From the NCBI GenBank assembly GCA_902363375.1, contig CABIZX010000001.1, positions 806,001-870,000 on the forward strand: a stretch of 64,000 bases of DNA, read 5' to 3'. The DNA comes from Clostridiaceae bacterium (lineage in GTDB: Bacteria > Bacillota > Clostridia > Clostridiales > Clostridiaceae). Made by a program: the position numbers and the translations under genes. Below the pieces are notes generated by a model that had not been told where the DNA came from, searched no databases, and saw only the letters and a list, made by a program, of their open reading frames with translations. Below are positions 55,601 to 64,000 of the stretch, piece after piece. Position 1 is the first letter of the stretch. Each line of letters begins with the position of its first letter.

Positions 55601-55627
55601 TAAAGTATACAAAAAACAATACGATAA
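55601..55627 (+). promoter_or_regulatory. Sigma-D (flagellar) promoter of chemotaxis operon
   Basis: TAAA (55601-55604), a 15-base spacer, then TACGATAA (55620-55627). The Firmicute sigma-D consensus is TAAA-N15-GCCGATAA, so only two bases of the -10 differ. It is placed 84 bases before the first operon start codon and overlaps the terminator of the preceding gene. Confidence 0.7.
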
Positions 55628-55660
55628 TATATTATAATATGTTTTAGTATTGTTTTTTTG
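55610..55660 (+). terminator. Terminator after aminotransferase gene
   Basis: CAAAAAACAATAC (55610-55622) pairs with GTATTGTTTTTTTG (55647-55660) around a 24-base loop; the right arm supplies the T-run. Confidence 0.7.
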
Positions 55661-55710
55661 TATGTTTTAGTATGAAAATAGATTTTGTATTATGTATTAG
55701 GGGTGATAAT

Positions 55711-57474
55711 GTGGAAAATGCAACATTAGGAGGGTCTGCAAAAGTACTTGATGGCAAGCTGATTATTACTGATGGAGAAAATATTTCTGATGGCCCGTGG
55801 ATTGTAAAGGGCAGAGACATTAGTTTATTTGTAGATGAACAAGAGATAAAAGATAAAGTTAAGGTTAGTTCTGAAAGTAAGATAGAGGTAGTTTTTCATG
55901 AATCTAAGGGTGCTAGAGAACTAGCGATTAACATTAGTAAAGATAAAATGATAGCAAATATATCAATAAACTATAGTCCAGAAATTATATATACTTTAGA
56001 AGATGCATTAGATGCTCCAATGATTACATTAAATTCAAAGGTAAAAGAAGAAAAGTTTCCGCCTAAATTTACAGGTGATGAGATTTTAAAAGAACTTAAA
56101 GCAAAGGGTATAGTCTACGGAATAGATAATAAAATGATAAATTTACTAGGGTATAAGGAAAAGGTAGAAAATGTTACTGTTGCTAAAGGTAAGGAGCCTG
56201 TTGAACCTGTAGATGATGTATTACAGGTATATTTTGATACTAATATTCATAGAAGTTTTAAAAGTGATAAAAGTGGTAATGTTGACTTTAAATCTATAGG
56301 CAGTATAACTAGTGTAAAAAAAGATGATATTCTTGCAAAACGTACTGCGGGAAAAGAAGGAACTATAGGTATTAACTTATTTTCACAGCCAGTTCAACCT
56401 AGAAAAAGAAAAGTTAAAGACATGATGGTGAAGGCTGGATGTAAATTTAAAGATAAAGATACTATAGTAGCTACGATAGAAGGTAGACCTCAACTAAATG
56501 GATGCATTTTTCAAGTTAATAATGTTCATGAAGTGGTTAGTGATGTAGATATATCTACAGGTGATATTAATTTCATAGGGGATGTAGTTATTAATGGTAA
56601 TGTAAAAGAAGGTATGAAGGTTAAATCTGGGAATTCAATAAATATAAAAGGAAATGCTATTAGATGTAATCTTTGGTCAGAGGGTGACATGAACATTACC
56701 GGCAGTGCTATTTCATCTAGTATAAAAGTGAAAAGTGAATTTTCAGAGTTTAAAGGATATCTAGAACAACTTAATGCAATTATTGATAGTTTTGGTAGTT
56801 TATATAAGGCTGTATCAGCTATTAAACGTAGTAGTGATGTAAAAGCTGGAATAAGGGATAGTGATATTATAGCCCTTGTTATAAAGAGCAAATTTCCAAT
56901 GCTAATAAAGATAATTAATAAGCTATTAAATACTATGGTGGAAATTAATGATGATAACAATGATCTCTATAGAATATTAAAAATTAAATATGCTAATAGA
57001 AACTATACTTTGATAAGCAGTGCAGAGGAATTAAATAATATTAAAGTTTTAGCAGAAGAAAAGATAAGAGCTATAGAAGTAATGAAGGATATTAAGTCTA
57101 ATGTTACCATCGATTATATACAGGATTGTACTGTAGTTTCTTCAGGAAATGTGATAGTGAATGGAAATGGAATTTATAAGTCTAATGTATATGCAGAAGA
57201 TGGAATTTATTTTACTGGGGAAGGAAGCTGCGAACTTCGAGGAGGAAAGATAAAGGCTGAAAATGAAATAAAAGCTAAAACTGTAGGTTCAGCCTCAGGG
57301 GTTATGACGGAAGTAGCGGTGGGAAAGAAAGGAAATATATATTGTGATGTTGCTTACTTAAACACTAAATTTATAGTTGGAGGTATGGAAGCAATAATTG
57401 ATGAGACATGTAAAAATGTTCACGTGTATATAGACAAGAATAGAGACTTAATTGTTGATAAGTTTAAATTTTAG
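55711..57474 (+). CDS. FapA/DUF342 polymer-forming protein
   Basis: This protein of about 587 residues belongs to the DUF342 (FapA) family. The N-terminal third includes DDVLQVYFDTNIHRSF and KKDDILAKRTAGKEGT. The central part has a repetitive right-handed beta-helix pattern (ISTGDINFIGDVVINGNVKEG, GNSINIKGNAIRCN), and a helical region lies near 400-460. GTG 55711 is chosen because AGGGGTGA lies just before it; the ATG at 55672 has no ribosome site. FapA proteins sit at the head of chemotaxis/flagellar operons in many clostridia, but their role is not established. It ends 11 bases before cheW. Confidence 0.85.
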   Translation: MENATLGGSAKVLDGKLIITDGENISDGPWIVKGRDISLFVDEQEIKDKVKVSSESKIEVVFHESKGARELAINISKDKMIANISINYSPEIIYTLEDALDAPMITLNSKVKEEKFPPKFTGDEILKELKAKGIVYGIDNKMINLLGYKEKVENVTVAKGKEPVEPVDDVLQVYFDTNIHRSFKSDKSGNVDFKSIGSITSVKKDDILAKRTAGKEGTIGINLFSQPVQPRKRKVKDMMVKAGCKFKDKDTIVATIEGRPQLNGCIFQVNNVHEVVSDVDISTGDINFIGDVVINGNVKEGMKVKSGNSINIKGNAIRCNLWSEGDMNITGSAISSSIKVKSEFSEFKGYLEQLNAIIDSFGSLYKAVSAIKRSSDVKAGIRDSDIIALVIKSKFPMLIKIINKLLNTMVEINDDNNDLYRILKIKYANRNYTLISSAEELNNIKVLAEEKIRAIEVMKDIKSNVTIDYIQDCTVVSSGNVIVNGNGIYKSNVYAEDGIYFTGEGSCELRGGKIKAENEIKAKTVGSASGVMTEVAVGKKGNIYCDVAYLNTKFIVGGMEAIIDETCKNVHVYIDKNRDLIVDKFKF

Positions 57475-57485
57475 GAGGGATAGAA

Positions 57486-57944
57486 TTGGCAGAGGAATTT
57501 AAATTACTTATATTTAGATTAGGACAACAATGTTTTGCAGCAGATATTAGAGAGGTAGAACGTATTCTAACCTATGAAGAGCCAACAAGAATTCCAGATT
57601 CAGAAGATTTTCTAGAGGGGGTTATAAATTACCAAGATGGAATATTACCAGTAATTAGTCTAGCTAAAAAGTTTAAAATAGAAAATTTAGAAAGTGATGA
57701 AAATAGAGGCTCAATTATAGTTGCTAGAAATGAAGAGGGAGCCTTAGGAGTTATAGTAGAAGCTGTTAATGAAGTTATATCTATGAACTTAGATGGACTA
57801 GAAGAAACTCCTGATATATCTTCTAATATATCTAAAAGATACATTAAAGGAATAATAAAAGATAAAAGCAAAAATAATATTATTTTACTTTTAAATTTAA
57901 ATGAACTTCTTTCTAAGGAAGAAAAGGGGAAAATAGAAAGGTAA
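57486..57944 (+). CDS. cheW: Chemotaxis coupling protein CheW (first copy)
   Basis: This 152-residue coupling protein links receptors to CheA. The family pattern LLIFRLGQQCFAADIREVERIL, then the GVINYQDGILPVI loop, and the later GIIKDKSKNNIILLLNLNELL are present. It starts at TTG 57486 with GGAGGG. It differs from the second CheW at 63501, so the two may couple different receptor groups. The next gene, cheD, begins 3 bases after its stop. Confidence 0.92.
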   Translation: MAEEFKLLIFRLGQQCFAADIREVERILTYEEPTRIPDSEDFLEGVINYQDGILPVISLAKKFKIENLESDENRGSIIVARNEEGALGVIVEAVNEVISMNLDGLEETPDISSNISKRYIKGIIKDKSKNNIILLLNLNELLSKEEKGKIER

Positions 57945-57947
57945 ATT

Positions 57948-58436
57948 ATGGATTACAAGGAGATTAAAGTAGGTATTGCAGATTATAAAATAGCAAAATC
58001 TCCAGATAGGCTTATTACAATAGGATTGGGTTCTTGTATTGGAATTGCTATTATAGATAAAAAGAATTGTGTTGGAGGGCTTGCACATATTATGCTTCCT
58101 GACAGTGAGAAGTTTAATAAGGTGTCTAATGAAATAAAATTTGCAAACCTTGCCATACCTATTCTAATTAAAGAAATGGTAGAAAATGGGGCAAAGGAAA
58201 ACGATATGAGAGCTAAGATTGCTGGAGGAGCATCCATGTTTAACTTTTCAGATAGCAAGGTAAACATGGATATAGGCGCTAGAAATAGTGCTGCAGTTAA
58301 GGAAATATTAAAGGAAAGAAAAATACCTATAGATAGTGAAGCTATTGGAGGTACTAAGGGAAGAACAATTACCTTTGATACAGCAACTGGGGATTTATAT
58401 GTGAAAACTGTAGGGGAAGGAATTAAAATTATATAG
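57948..58436 (+). CDS. cheD: Chemoreceptor glutamine deamidase CheD
   Basis: This 162-residue enzyme deamidates Gln residues on chemoreceptors and binds CheC. The catalytic set is visible with the correct spacing: T24, C30 (GLGSCIGIA) and H47 (GGLAHIML). GGASMFNF and EAIGGTKGRTITFD are further family motifs. It is encoded between cheW and cheB, with cheC in the same operon, so a CheC/CheD adaptation loop as in Bacillus is expected. Confidence 0.95.
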   Translation: MDYKEIKVGIADYKIAKSPDRLITIGLGSCIGIAIIDKKNCVGGLAHIMLPDSEKFNKVSNEIKFANLAIPILIKEMVENGAKENDMRAKIAGGASMFNFSDSKVNMDIGARNSAAVKEILKERKIPIDSEAIGGTKGRTITFDTATGDLYVKTVGEGIKII

Positions 58437-58461
58437 AAATTAATGATTGGAGTGATTACAT

Positions 58462-59589
58462 ATGGTACAGAAAATTTCAGTTATGGTTGTAGATGACTCC
58501 GCTTTAATGCGAAAGATGATATCAGATATGATAAATATGGAAGATGACATGGAAGTTGTTAATATAGCAAGAAATGGAGAAGATTTACTAGAAAAATTAA
58601 AAAAGAATGTTCCCGATGTCATCACCTTAGATATTGAAATGCCAAAGATGAATGGAATTGAAGCTTTAAAAAGGATAGTGGAATTAAAGATACCAACTAA
58701 GGTTATAATGCTAAGTAGTTTAACTCAGGAAGGTGCAGAAGTAACTATGGAATGTTTAGAGAATGGAGCTATAGATTTTGTACCTAAACCATCAGGCTCG
58801 ATTTCTTTAAATATAAATGTAGTTAGAGAAATTTTAATTTCTAAAATAAGAGGTAGTAGATTTGTAAGAAGGACTAATACAATTAATTCAAATAGAAAAA
58901 ATAGATTAAAAGATATTAAACAAAGAGAAATACATAGGCTATCTACATCCTTAGAAAAAAGAGAGGAAAGCTCAGCACTAAAAGAAGTTAGAAGTAATGA
59001 AATAAAAAATAAGAAAATTTCTGCAGTTGTAATAGGTGCATCTACAGGTGGGCCAAAGGCATTATTTAAAGTTATTACAAGTCTTCCAGAAAAATTAGGG
59101 GTACCTGTATTCATAGTTCAGCATATGCCGGAAGGTTTCACAAAGGCCTTTGCAGATAGACTAAATAAGTTTTCTAAACTTAAAGTAGTAGAGGCTGAGG
59201 AAGGTATGACTATAGAAAAAGATATTGTTTATATAGCACCAGGTGGAAAACATATGGAAATAATTAACAATAAAACCATATCACTAAATCTAGAGCCTCA
59301 AATCTGGGGTGTAAGGCCTGCTGTAGACAAGCTGTTTATATCGGCAGCTAAAACATATAAAGATAGTTTACTAGGAGTTATTTTAACTGGTATGGGAAGA
59401 GATGGTGCCAATGGAATTATAGAAATAAAGAAAGCTGGAGGAGCGACTATCTCTGAGGATGAATCTACTTGTATAATATATGGAATGCCGAAAGCTGCCT
59501 ATGACACAAATATGATAGATGAAGTTATTCCGCTTTATGATATTAGTAAAAGAATAGCTAATATAGTACTTAGGGATGTGAAGAATTAA
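58462..59589 (+). CDS. cheB: Chemotaxis methylesterase CheB
   Basis: This 375-residue protein has an N-terminal receiver domain (D11, D12, phosphoacceptor D57 in LDIEMPKMNG, KPSG) and a C-terminal methylesterase with S194 (GASTGGPKAL), H221 (QHMPEGFT) and D314 (GMGRDGANG). It removes methyl groups from receptors when phosphorylated by CheA. A basic linker of about 50 residues joins the domains. The stop overlaps the start of cheR by one base. Confidence 0.96.
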   Translation: MVQKISVMVVDDSALMRKMISDMINMEDDMEVVNIARNGEDLLEKLKKNVPDVITLDIEMPKMNGIEALKRIVELKIPTKVIMLSSLTQEGAEVTMECLENGAIDFVPKPSGSISLNINVVREILISKIRGSRFVRRTNTINSNRKNRLKDIKQREIHRLSTSLEKREESSALKEVRSNEIKNKKISAVVIGASTGGPKALFKVITSLPEKLGVPVFIVQHMPEGFTKAFADRLNKFSKLKVVEAEEGMTIEKDIVYIAPGGKHMEIINNKTISLNLEPQIWGVRPAVDKLFISAAKTYKDSLLGVILTGMGRDGANGIIEIKKAGGATISEDESTCIIYGMPKAAYDTNMIDEVIPLYDISKRIANIVLRDVKN

Positions 59590-60353
59590 TGGATTTTACA
59601 AAGTTTGAAAAATTCGTACGAAAAGAATTTAATTTAGATTTATCTGGATATAAACCAGCTCAATTACATAGGCGAATACTTACTATTATGTCTAGGGCTG
59701 GGGCTGAAAATTTAGATGAATATATGGTATTAATAAAAAAAGATAAAGGTATAAGGGAAAAGTTTTTGGATTATGTTACGATAAATGTAACAGAGTTCTA
59801 TAGAAATCCTCAAATATTTGAAGAACTTAAAAGCTCTATAAAAAGTGAATTAAATTATAATAGACCACTTAGAATATGGAGTGCAGCTTGTTCTATTGGA
59901 GCAGAGCCCTATTCTATATCCATGATGCTAAAGGAAATGACTCCAAGTGTTAGGCATAAGATATTAGCTACAGACATAGATTCTAATATCTTAACTAAAG
60001 CAAAGGCTGGAGAGTATGTAAGTGCAGATATTAAAAATATACCTAAGGATCAGCTTAATAAATATTTTAAACAAAGAGAAGAGAAATTTATAGTTAATCA
60101 AGAAGTAAAAGAATTAGTGACTTTTAAAAGGCATGATCTCATATTGGACAATTATGAAAGTGGCTTTGATATAATTGTATGTAGAAATGTAGTTATTTAC
60201 TTTACTAATGAGGTAAAGGAAAAAATATATGAAAAGTTTTCTAAAGCATTAAATCCAGGGGGATTATTACTTATAGGTGCCACTGAAAGTATATATGGAT
60301 ACAAAAACTTTGGTTTTGAAAAACTTTCAACATTTATTTATAAGAAAATTTAA
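59589..60353 (+). CDS. cheR: Chemotaxis methyltransferase CheR
   Basis: This 254-residue SAM-dependent enzyme methylates Glu residues on receptors. The N-terminal helical part is followed by TEFYRNPQIFEELKSSI, WSAACSIGAEPYSISMML, ILATDIDSNIL and IVCRNVVIYFT, the full CheR pattern. It overlaps cheB by one base (TAATG), so the two opposing enzymes are translationally coupled. Terminal IGATESIYGYKNFGF is also typical. Confidence 0.96.
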   Translation: MDFTKFEKFVRKEFNLDLSGYKPAQLHRRILTIMSRAGAENLDEYMVLIKKDKGIREKFLDYVTINVTEFYRNPQIFEELKSSIKSELNYNRPLRIWSAACSIGAEPYSISMMLKEMTPSVRHKILATDIDSNILTKAKAGEYVSADIKNIPKDQLNKYFKQREEKFIVNQEVKELVTFKRHDLILDNYESGFDIIVCRNVVIYFTNEVKEKIYEKFSKALNPGGLLLIGATESIYGYKNFGFEKLSTFIYKKI

Positions 60354-60364
60354 GGAGGGGTAAT

Positions 60365-62503
60365 ATGGACACTTCTCAATATCTATCTATGTTTTTAGAA
60401 GAGTCAAGTGACAATCTACAATTATTAAATGAATCATTACTTATACTAGAAAATAATTCTGAAGATATGGAAATATTAAATCAAATTTTCAGAGTTGCAC
60501 ACACAATTAAAGGTATGGCTGCAACCATGGGATATACTAAAATGGCAGAACTTACTCATAAGATGGAAGATGTGCTATCTAAATTCAGAGAAGGACAGCT
60601 AAAAGTAACGCATGAAGTAGTAACTGTATTATTTAATTGTCTAGATGTTTTAGAATCTATGGTAAGTGACATCACTGATGGAGGTGATGGTGATTTAGAG
60701 ATTGAACATATTGTAACTCAGCTAGTAAATATAGCTAATAGTGACAATGGTGTTGTTGATAATAAAGAAGCAACGCTAGATATGAAAAAAGAAGAAGAGA
60801 CTACTGAAGAAGAAGTTAGTAATGAGGAAATTATTGACTTATCACTTGATGAATATGATATTGATACCTTACGAGAGGCTAAAAAAAATAATTTTAATAC
60901 ATTCCATGTTCATATTCGACTTGATGAAAAAACTATATTAAAATCAGCTAGAGCTTTCATCCTATTCCAAACATTAGAGGAAAATGGAGAGATATTAAAA
61001 TCTAATCCCAAACTTGAGGATTTAGAAAGTGAAAATTTTGACTTTGATATTGATTTAGTTTTTGTAACAGAAAGTAGTTTAGAAGCAATAGAACGCTCTA
61101 TTGATGGTATATCTGAAATTAGAGAAGTTAAAGTAAAAGATATTAGTGATGCAATTAAGAGTAATAAGGTGGATAAAAATAAAAATGAGGAGATTGCAAC
61201 ATCTGAGGCAGTTGAGAGCAAGGAAGAAAAAGTAACTGACAGTAGGATAAAAGAAAAATCTACCAAGGCAGTGGATTCTAAGTCTAAAAGTACCATTAGC
61301 TCTAAACCTGTTGAAACTGAGTCTAAAGCATCAGGAAAAGATAAAAAACAACCTGTGAAACATAAAAATAAGGGGGTTGGGCAATCTGTTAGAGTTGATT
61401 TAGAAAGGTTAGACAACTTTATGAATATGGTATCTGAGCTAGTAATTCATAGGACTAGATTAGAGCAAATAAGTGCAAATCATAAAATTGTAGAATTAAA
61501 TGAAACTCTAGAGCAGGTGGCTAGAACTACTACAGACCTACAAGATTTAGTTATGAAAATCAGAATGTTACCTCTAGATGTAGTATTTAATAGATTTCCA
61601 AGAATGATAAGAGACTTATCAATGGAACTAAATAAAGAAATTGATTTTGAAATTCAAGGTCAAGATACAGAACTAGATAGAACTGTAATTGAGGAAATTG
61701 GTGAGCCTCTAATTCACTTACTTAGAAATGCCGCAGACCATGGAGTTGAATCAGCAGAAGAAAGAACTAGACAAGGAAAGCCAGCAGCAGGAAAAATAAA
61801 ATTAATTGCTTATTCTGAAGGTACAAAGGCTGTTATTAAAGTAGAAGATGATGGTAGTGGTATTAATGTTGAGAAAGTTAAAGTTAAAGCTGAAAAAATT
61901 GGTATTAACACTGAAGGTATGAGTGATAATGATATAAAGAACCTTATTTTTGCTCAAGGATTTAGTACCAATGAAGTAGTTACGGATATTTCAGGTAGAG
62001 GAGTTGGAATGGATGTTGTAAAAACAAAAATTTCAAGTCTTGGTGGAACTGTAGATGTAATTAGTGAAGAGGGAAAAGGGACAAGCTTTATAATAAAACT
62101 TCCACTAACACTTCAAATAATCCAATCATTGCTAGTTAAGATTGGAACAGAGACTATGGCAATATCCTTAGGATTTATAGATAGAGTTATGGAATATAAT
62201 CCAGAAGATATTAGAAAGACAAATAATAAAGAAATTGTTATATATAATGATAAAGCATTTAAATTAGTAAGAATTAATGATAAATTAGATATTGAAAGTA
62301 AAGATTATGGTAAAAAATATATAATACTTGCAAAGGTTGGCGAAAACGAGGTTGCATTAGTAGTTGATTCCTTATTAGGCCAAAAAGAAATAGTTATTAA
62401 GCCTTTTGGAAATATATTAAAATCTACAAAGGAATATATTGGAGCTACTATATTAGGTGATGGATTAGTAACCTTAATTTTAGATGTAGCAGCACTTATT
62501 TAG
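60365..62503 (+). CDS. cheA: Chemotaxis histidine kinase CheA
   Basis: This 712-residue kinase has the P1 Hpt domain with phospho-H46 (RVAHTIKGMAATMG), a P2-like region (about 175-260), a charged, Ser/Lys-rich linker (about 265-335), the P3 dimerisation helices (VRVDLERLDNFMNMVSELV), the P4 ATPase (LIHLLRNAADHGVE, VEDDGSGI, GRGVGMDVV) and a P5 CheW-like domain. It passes phosphate to CheY and CheB. The ribosome site is AAGGAGGGG. Its central place in the operon and normal length leave little doubt. Confidence 0.97.
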   Translation: MDTSQYLSMFLEESSDNLQLLNESLLILENNSEDMEILNQIFRVAHTIKGMAATMGYTKMAELTHKMEDVLSKFREGQLKVTHEVVTVLFNCLDVLESMVSDITDGGDGDLEIEHIVTQLVNIANSDNGVVDNKEATLDMKKEEETTEEEVSNEEIIDLSLDEYDIDTLREAKKNNFNTFHVHIRLDEKTILKSARAFILFQTLEENGEILKSNPKLEDLESENFDFDIDLVFVTESSLEAIERSIDGISEIREVKVKDISDAIKSNKVDKNKNEEIATSEAVESKEEKVTDSRIKEKSTKAVDSKSKSTISSKPVETESKASGKDKKQPVKHKNKGVGQSVRVDLERLDNFMNMVSELVIHRTRLEQISANHKIVELNETLEQVARTTTDLQDLVMKIRMLPLDVVFNRFPRMIRDLSMELNKEIDFEIQGQDTELDRTVIEEIGEPLIHLLRNAADHGVESAEERTRQGKPAAGKIKLIAYSEGTKAVIKVEDDGSGINVEKVKVKAEKIGINTEGMSDNDIKNLIFAQGFSTNEVVTDISGRGVGMDVVKTKISSLGGTVDVISEEGKGTSFIIKLPLTLQIIQSLLVKIGTETMAISLGFIDRVMEYNPEDIRKTNNKEIVIYNDKAFKLVRINDKLDIESKDYGKKYIILAKVGENEVALVVDSLLGQKEIVIKPFGNILKSTKEYIGATILGDGLVTLILDVAALI

Positions 62504-62513
62504 GAGGAGTTCT

Positions 62514-63107
62514 ATGGAGTTTAGCGAATTACAGATAGATGCATTAAGAGAGATTGGTAATGTTGGGCTTGGAAATGCAGCTACAGCCATGGCACAAATC
62601 TTAGGAAAAAAGATACAAATAACAGTTCCAAAGGTAAATGTTATTTCTTTAGAGGATATATTTGAAAGAGTAGATGAAGAAACTGTAGTTTATGCAGTAA
62701 TTGCAAGGGTTCTTGGAGATGCACCAGGAAATATATTATTTATGTTTGATACATCTACAATGATGAGGATAGCAGAGATGCTAGTTGGAAAGCAAGATGA
62801 AGATGATTTAAATGAAATGGGGTATTCAGCCCTTGGAGAAATAGGAAATATAATATTTGCTACCTATATGAATGCCATAGGTGATATGACAAAATTAAGA
62901 TTGTTTCCGTCTGTACCAGCTGTAACAAAGGACATGCTTACGGCAGTATTATCAACTACATTTATCGAATCTGGTCAATTTAATGATCATGTATTAGATA
63001 TAGAAACAGGTTTCTCTCAAGAAAATGAACATTTAAAAGGTGACTTTTATTTTATTCCAGCGCCAGGGTCTTTAGAAAAAATATTAGAATCATTAGGATT
63101 AAATTAA
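62514..63107 (+). CDS. cheC: CheY-P phosphatase CheC
   Basis: This 197-residue protein has two copies of the CheC/FliY phosphatase signature: LREIGNVGLGNAATAM near residue 10 and LGEIGNIIFATYMNAIG near residue 105, each with the Glu and Asn that act on CheY-P. It also binds CheD, encoded upstream. AGGAGG precedes ATG 62514. Both active sites look intact, unlike some CheC proteins with only one. Confidence 0.94.
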   Translation: MEFSELQIDALREIGNVGLGNAATAMAQILGKKIQITVPKVNVISLEDIFERVDEETVVYAVIARVLGDAPGNILFMFDTSTMMRIAEMLVGKQDEDDLNEMGYSALGEIGNIIFATYMNAIGDMTKLRLFPSVPAVTKDMLTAVLSTTFIESGQFNDHVLDIETGFSQENEHLKGDFYFIPAPGSLEKILESLGLN

Positions 63108-63124
63108 TGGAGGTTATGTAAAAA

Positions 63125-63484
63125 ATGGCAAAAGTATTAATAGTAGATGACGCAACTTTTATGAGAATGATGGTTAAGGATATTTTAGAGAAGAATGGAT
63201 ATGAAGTTATTGGAGAAGCTAATAATGGAATTAAAGCAGTAGAGTTATATAAGGCAGAAAAACCTGATATAGTAACTATGGATATAACAATGCCTGAAAT
63301 GGATGGAATAGAGGCTGTTAAGGAAATTAAGGCTTTTGATCCAAGTGCGAAAATAGTGATGTGTAGTGCAATGGGACAACAAAGTATGGTTATGGATGCA
63401 ATCAGAGCAGGGGCTAAAGATTTTATCGTAAAACCATTTCAAGCAGATAGAGTGCTTGAAGCTATAAAAAAAGTATTAGGATAA
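63125..63484 (+). CDS. cheY: Chemotaxis response regulator CheY
   Basis: This 119-residue single receiver domain carries D8/D9, phosphoacceptor D53 (TMDITMPEMDG), S81 (MCSAMG) and K103 (VKPF). There is no output domain. It carries the signal from CheA to the flagellar switch protein FliM, which is encoded two genes later. It is translated from ATG 63125 after TGGAGGT. Confidence 0.96.
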   Translation: MAKVLIVDDATFMRMMVKDILEKNGYEVIGEANNGIKAVELYKAEKPDIVTMDITMPEMDGIEAVKEIKAFDPSAKIVMCSAMGQQSMVMDAIRAGAKDFIVKPFQADRVLEAIKKVLG

Positions 63485-63500
63485 TATGGGAGGGATTTAA

Positions 63501-63899
63501 GTGCAGGTTGTGGTTTTTACAATAGGTGACGAGCAATTCGCTGTAGAGACAAGTAAAGTTCAAGGAATAAACGGACTCATGAAAATCACAAAGGTTCCCA
63601 AGGCAGAAAAGTATATTAAAGGACTTATAAATTTAAGAGGAAGCATACTTTCTGTATTAGATATAAATCTTCTTTTAGGTATGAATATTAGTGATGAAAA
63701 CAACAATAATGTTATAGTACTAGAGTTAGATGGAGAACAAGTTGGAATAACTGTAGATCATGTAGAAGAAGTATTGAATGTAGAAGAAGATATGATTAAA
63801 AGAGTTCACGAAGATAAAGATAAACCTTTTATAAGAGGAATTATAAATCTTGATAATAGAATATTAACTATGATTGATATTGATAAACTACTACAATAG
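63501..63899 (+). CDS. cheW: Chemotaxis coupling protein CheW (second copy)
   Basis: This 132-residue CheW has VVFTIGDEQFAVETSKVQGI, KGLINLRGSILSVLDINLLLG and FIRGIINLDNRILTMIDIDKLL. It starts at GTG 63501 with GGGAGGG. It is shorter than, and clearly distinct from, the first CheW in this operon. It sits between cheY and fliM, so it may couple receptors to the flagellar CheA in the same complex. Confidence 0.92.
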   Translation: MQVVVFTIGDEQFAVETSKVQGINGLMKITKVPKAEKYIKGLINLRGSILSVLDINLLLGMNISDENNNNVIVLELDGEQVGITVDHVEEVLNVEEDMIKRVHEDKDKPFIRGIINLDNRILTMIDIDKLLQ

Positions 63900-63925
63900 A
63901 CCCACTGGGTAGAAAGAGGTAGAAT

Positions 63926-64000
63926 ATGGCAGAAACCTTATCGCAAAGTGAAATAGATGCACTTTTATCTGCCTTGTCTTCTGGTGATTTAGAACCAAGC
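63926..64000 (+). CDS. fliM: Flagellar switch protein FliM (3' partial)
   Basis: Only the first 25 codons are in the window. The start TLSQSEIDALLSALSSGD is the conserved N-terminal CheY-binding segment of FliM. The ATG at 63926 follows AAAGAGGT. In related clostridia fliM and a fliN/fliY gene close the chemotaxis operon. FliN or FliY N-termini can look similar, so fliM is likely but not certain from this fragment. Confidence 0.8.
   Translation, partial: MAETLSQSEIDALLSALSSGDLEPS

Noticed and set aside
1..64000. CRISPR arrays, tRNA, rRNA and insertion sequences
   Set aside because: No regularly spaced repeats, no cloverleaf-like sequences and no transposase motifs were seen on either strand by reading; a tRNAscan or Rfam search would settle it.

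Overview
The window is AT-rich DNA from an anaerobic, spore-forming, motile Firmicute, most likely Clostridium in the strict sense. The basis is purple-style ribosome sites (GGAGG) before nearly every gene, two alpha/beta small acid-soluble spore proteins, pyruvate:ferredoxin oxidoreductase, an FprA-type flavodiiron protein, and a chemotaxis operon with CheC, CheD and two CheW proteins running into fliM. No rRNA, tRNA, CRISPR array or insertion sequence was found.

Layout. (1) Positions 1-6650 are the right end of a prophage or prophage-like element: the C-terminal part of a tail endopeptidase, a tail-tip or fibre-like protein, a TcdE-type holin, an amidase with a SPOR domain, then two overlapping large serine recombinases. 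(2) 6785-8745 is a compact accessory cassette with its own promoter and candidate operators: an XRE repressor, an ImmA/IrrE metallopeptidase and a PIN-domain protein, all overlapping. (3) 8877-9944 is a reverse-strand orphan with a ParB-like motif. (4) 9945-10380 is an unusual intergenic region with direct repeats, an orphan terminator and interleaved inverted repeats. (5) 10381-22602 is a surface polysaccharide locus: sugar-nucleotide enzymes, three GT2 and two DXD glycosyltransferases, a Wzy-like polymerase, a Wzx flippase, and a pyruvyltransferase fused to a ferredoxin/FrhB module. No priming transferase or chain-length regulator is visible.

(6) 22851-63000 is mostly core chromosome. It holds a secreted M4 protease with CWB2 wall-binding repeats, an SGNH-like protein without its catalytic residues, a reverse-strand sigma factor whose promoter spacer contains a LexA-like box, FprA, a rhomboid-like membrane protein with a zinc ribbon, a radical SAM protein, a cysteine desulfidase/serine dehydratase-type protein, a MATE transporter behind a possible attenuator, a lipase, MnmH/SelU, a type II topoisomerase pair, an M16 peptidase, RecJ, two SASPs, MurG, a beta-CASP hydrolase, PFOR, a Cys/His-rich DUF1292 protein, a HAD phosphatase and a class IV aminotransferase-like protein. 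(7) 55711-64000 is the chemotaxis operon FapA-cheW-cheD-cheB-cheR-cheA-cheC-cheY-cheW-fliM, with a good sigma-D promoter match at its head.

The most interesting signals are the SOS-type box inside the sigma-factor promoter (27807-27835), the XRE/ImmA/PIN cassette, the structured leader of the polysaccharide locus, the attenuator-like leader of the MATE gene, and the CCGGH-repeat DUF1292 protein. All functions are read from motifs by eye; no database search was run.
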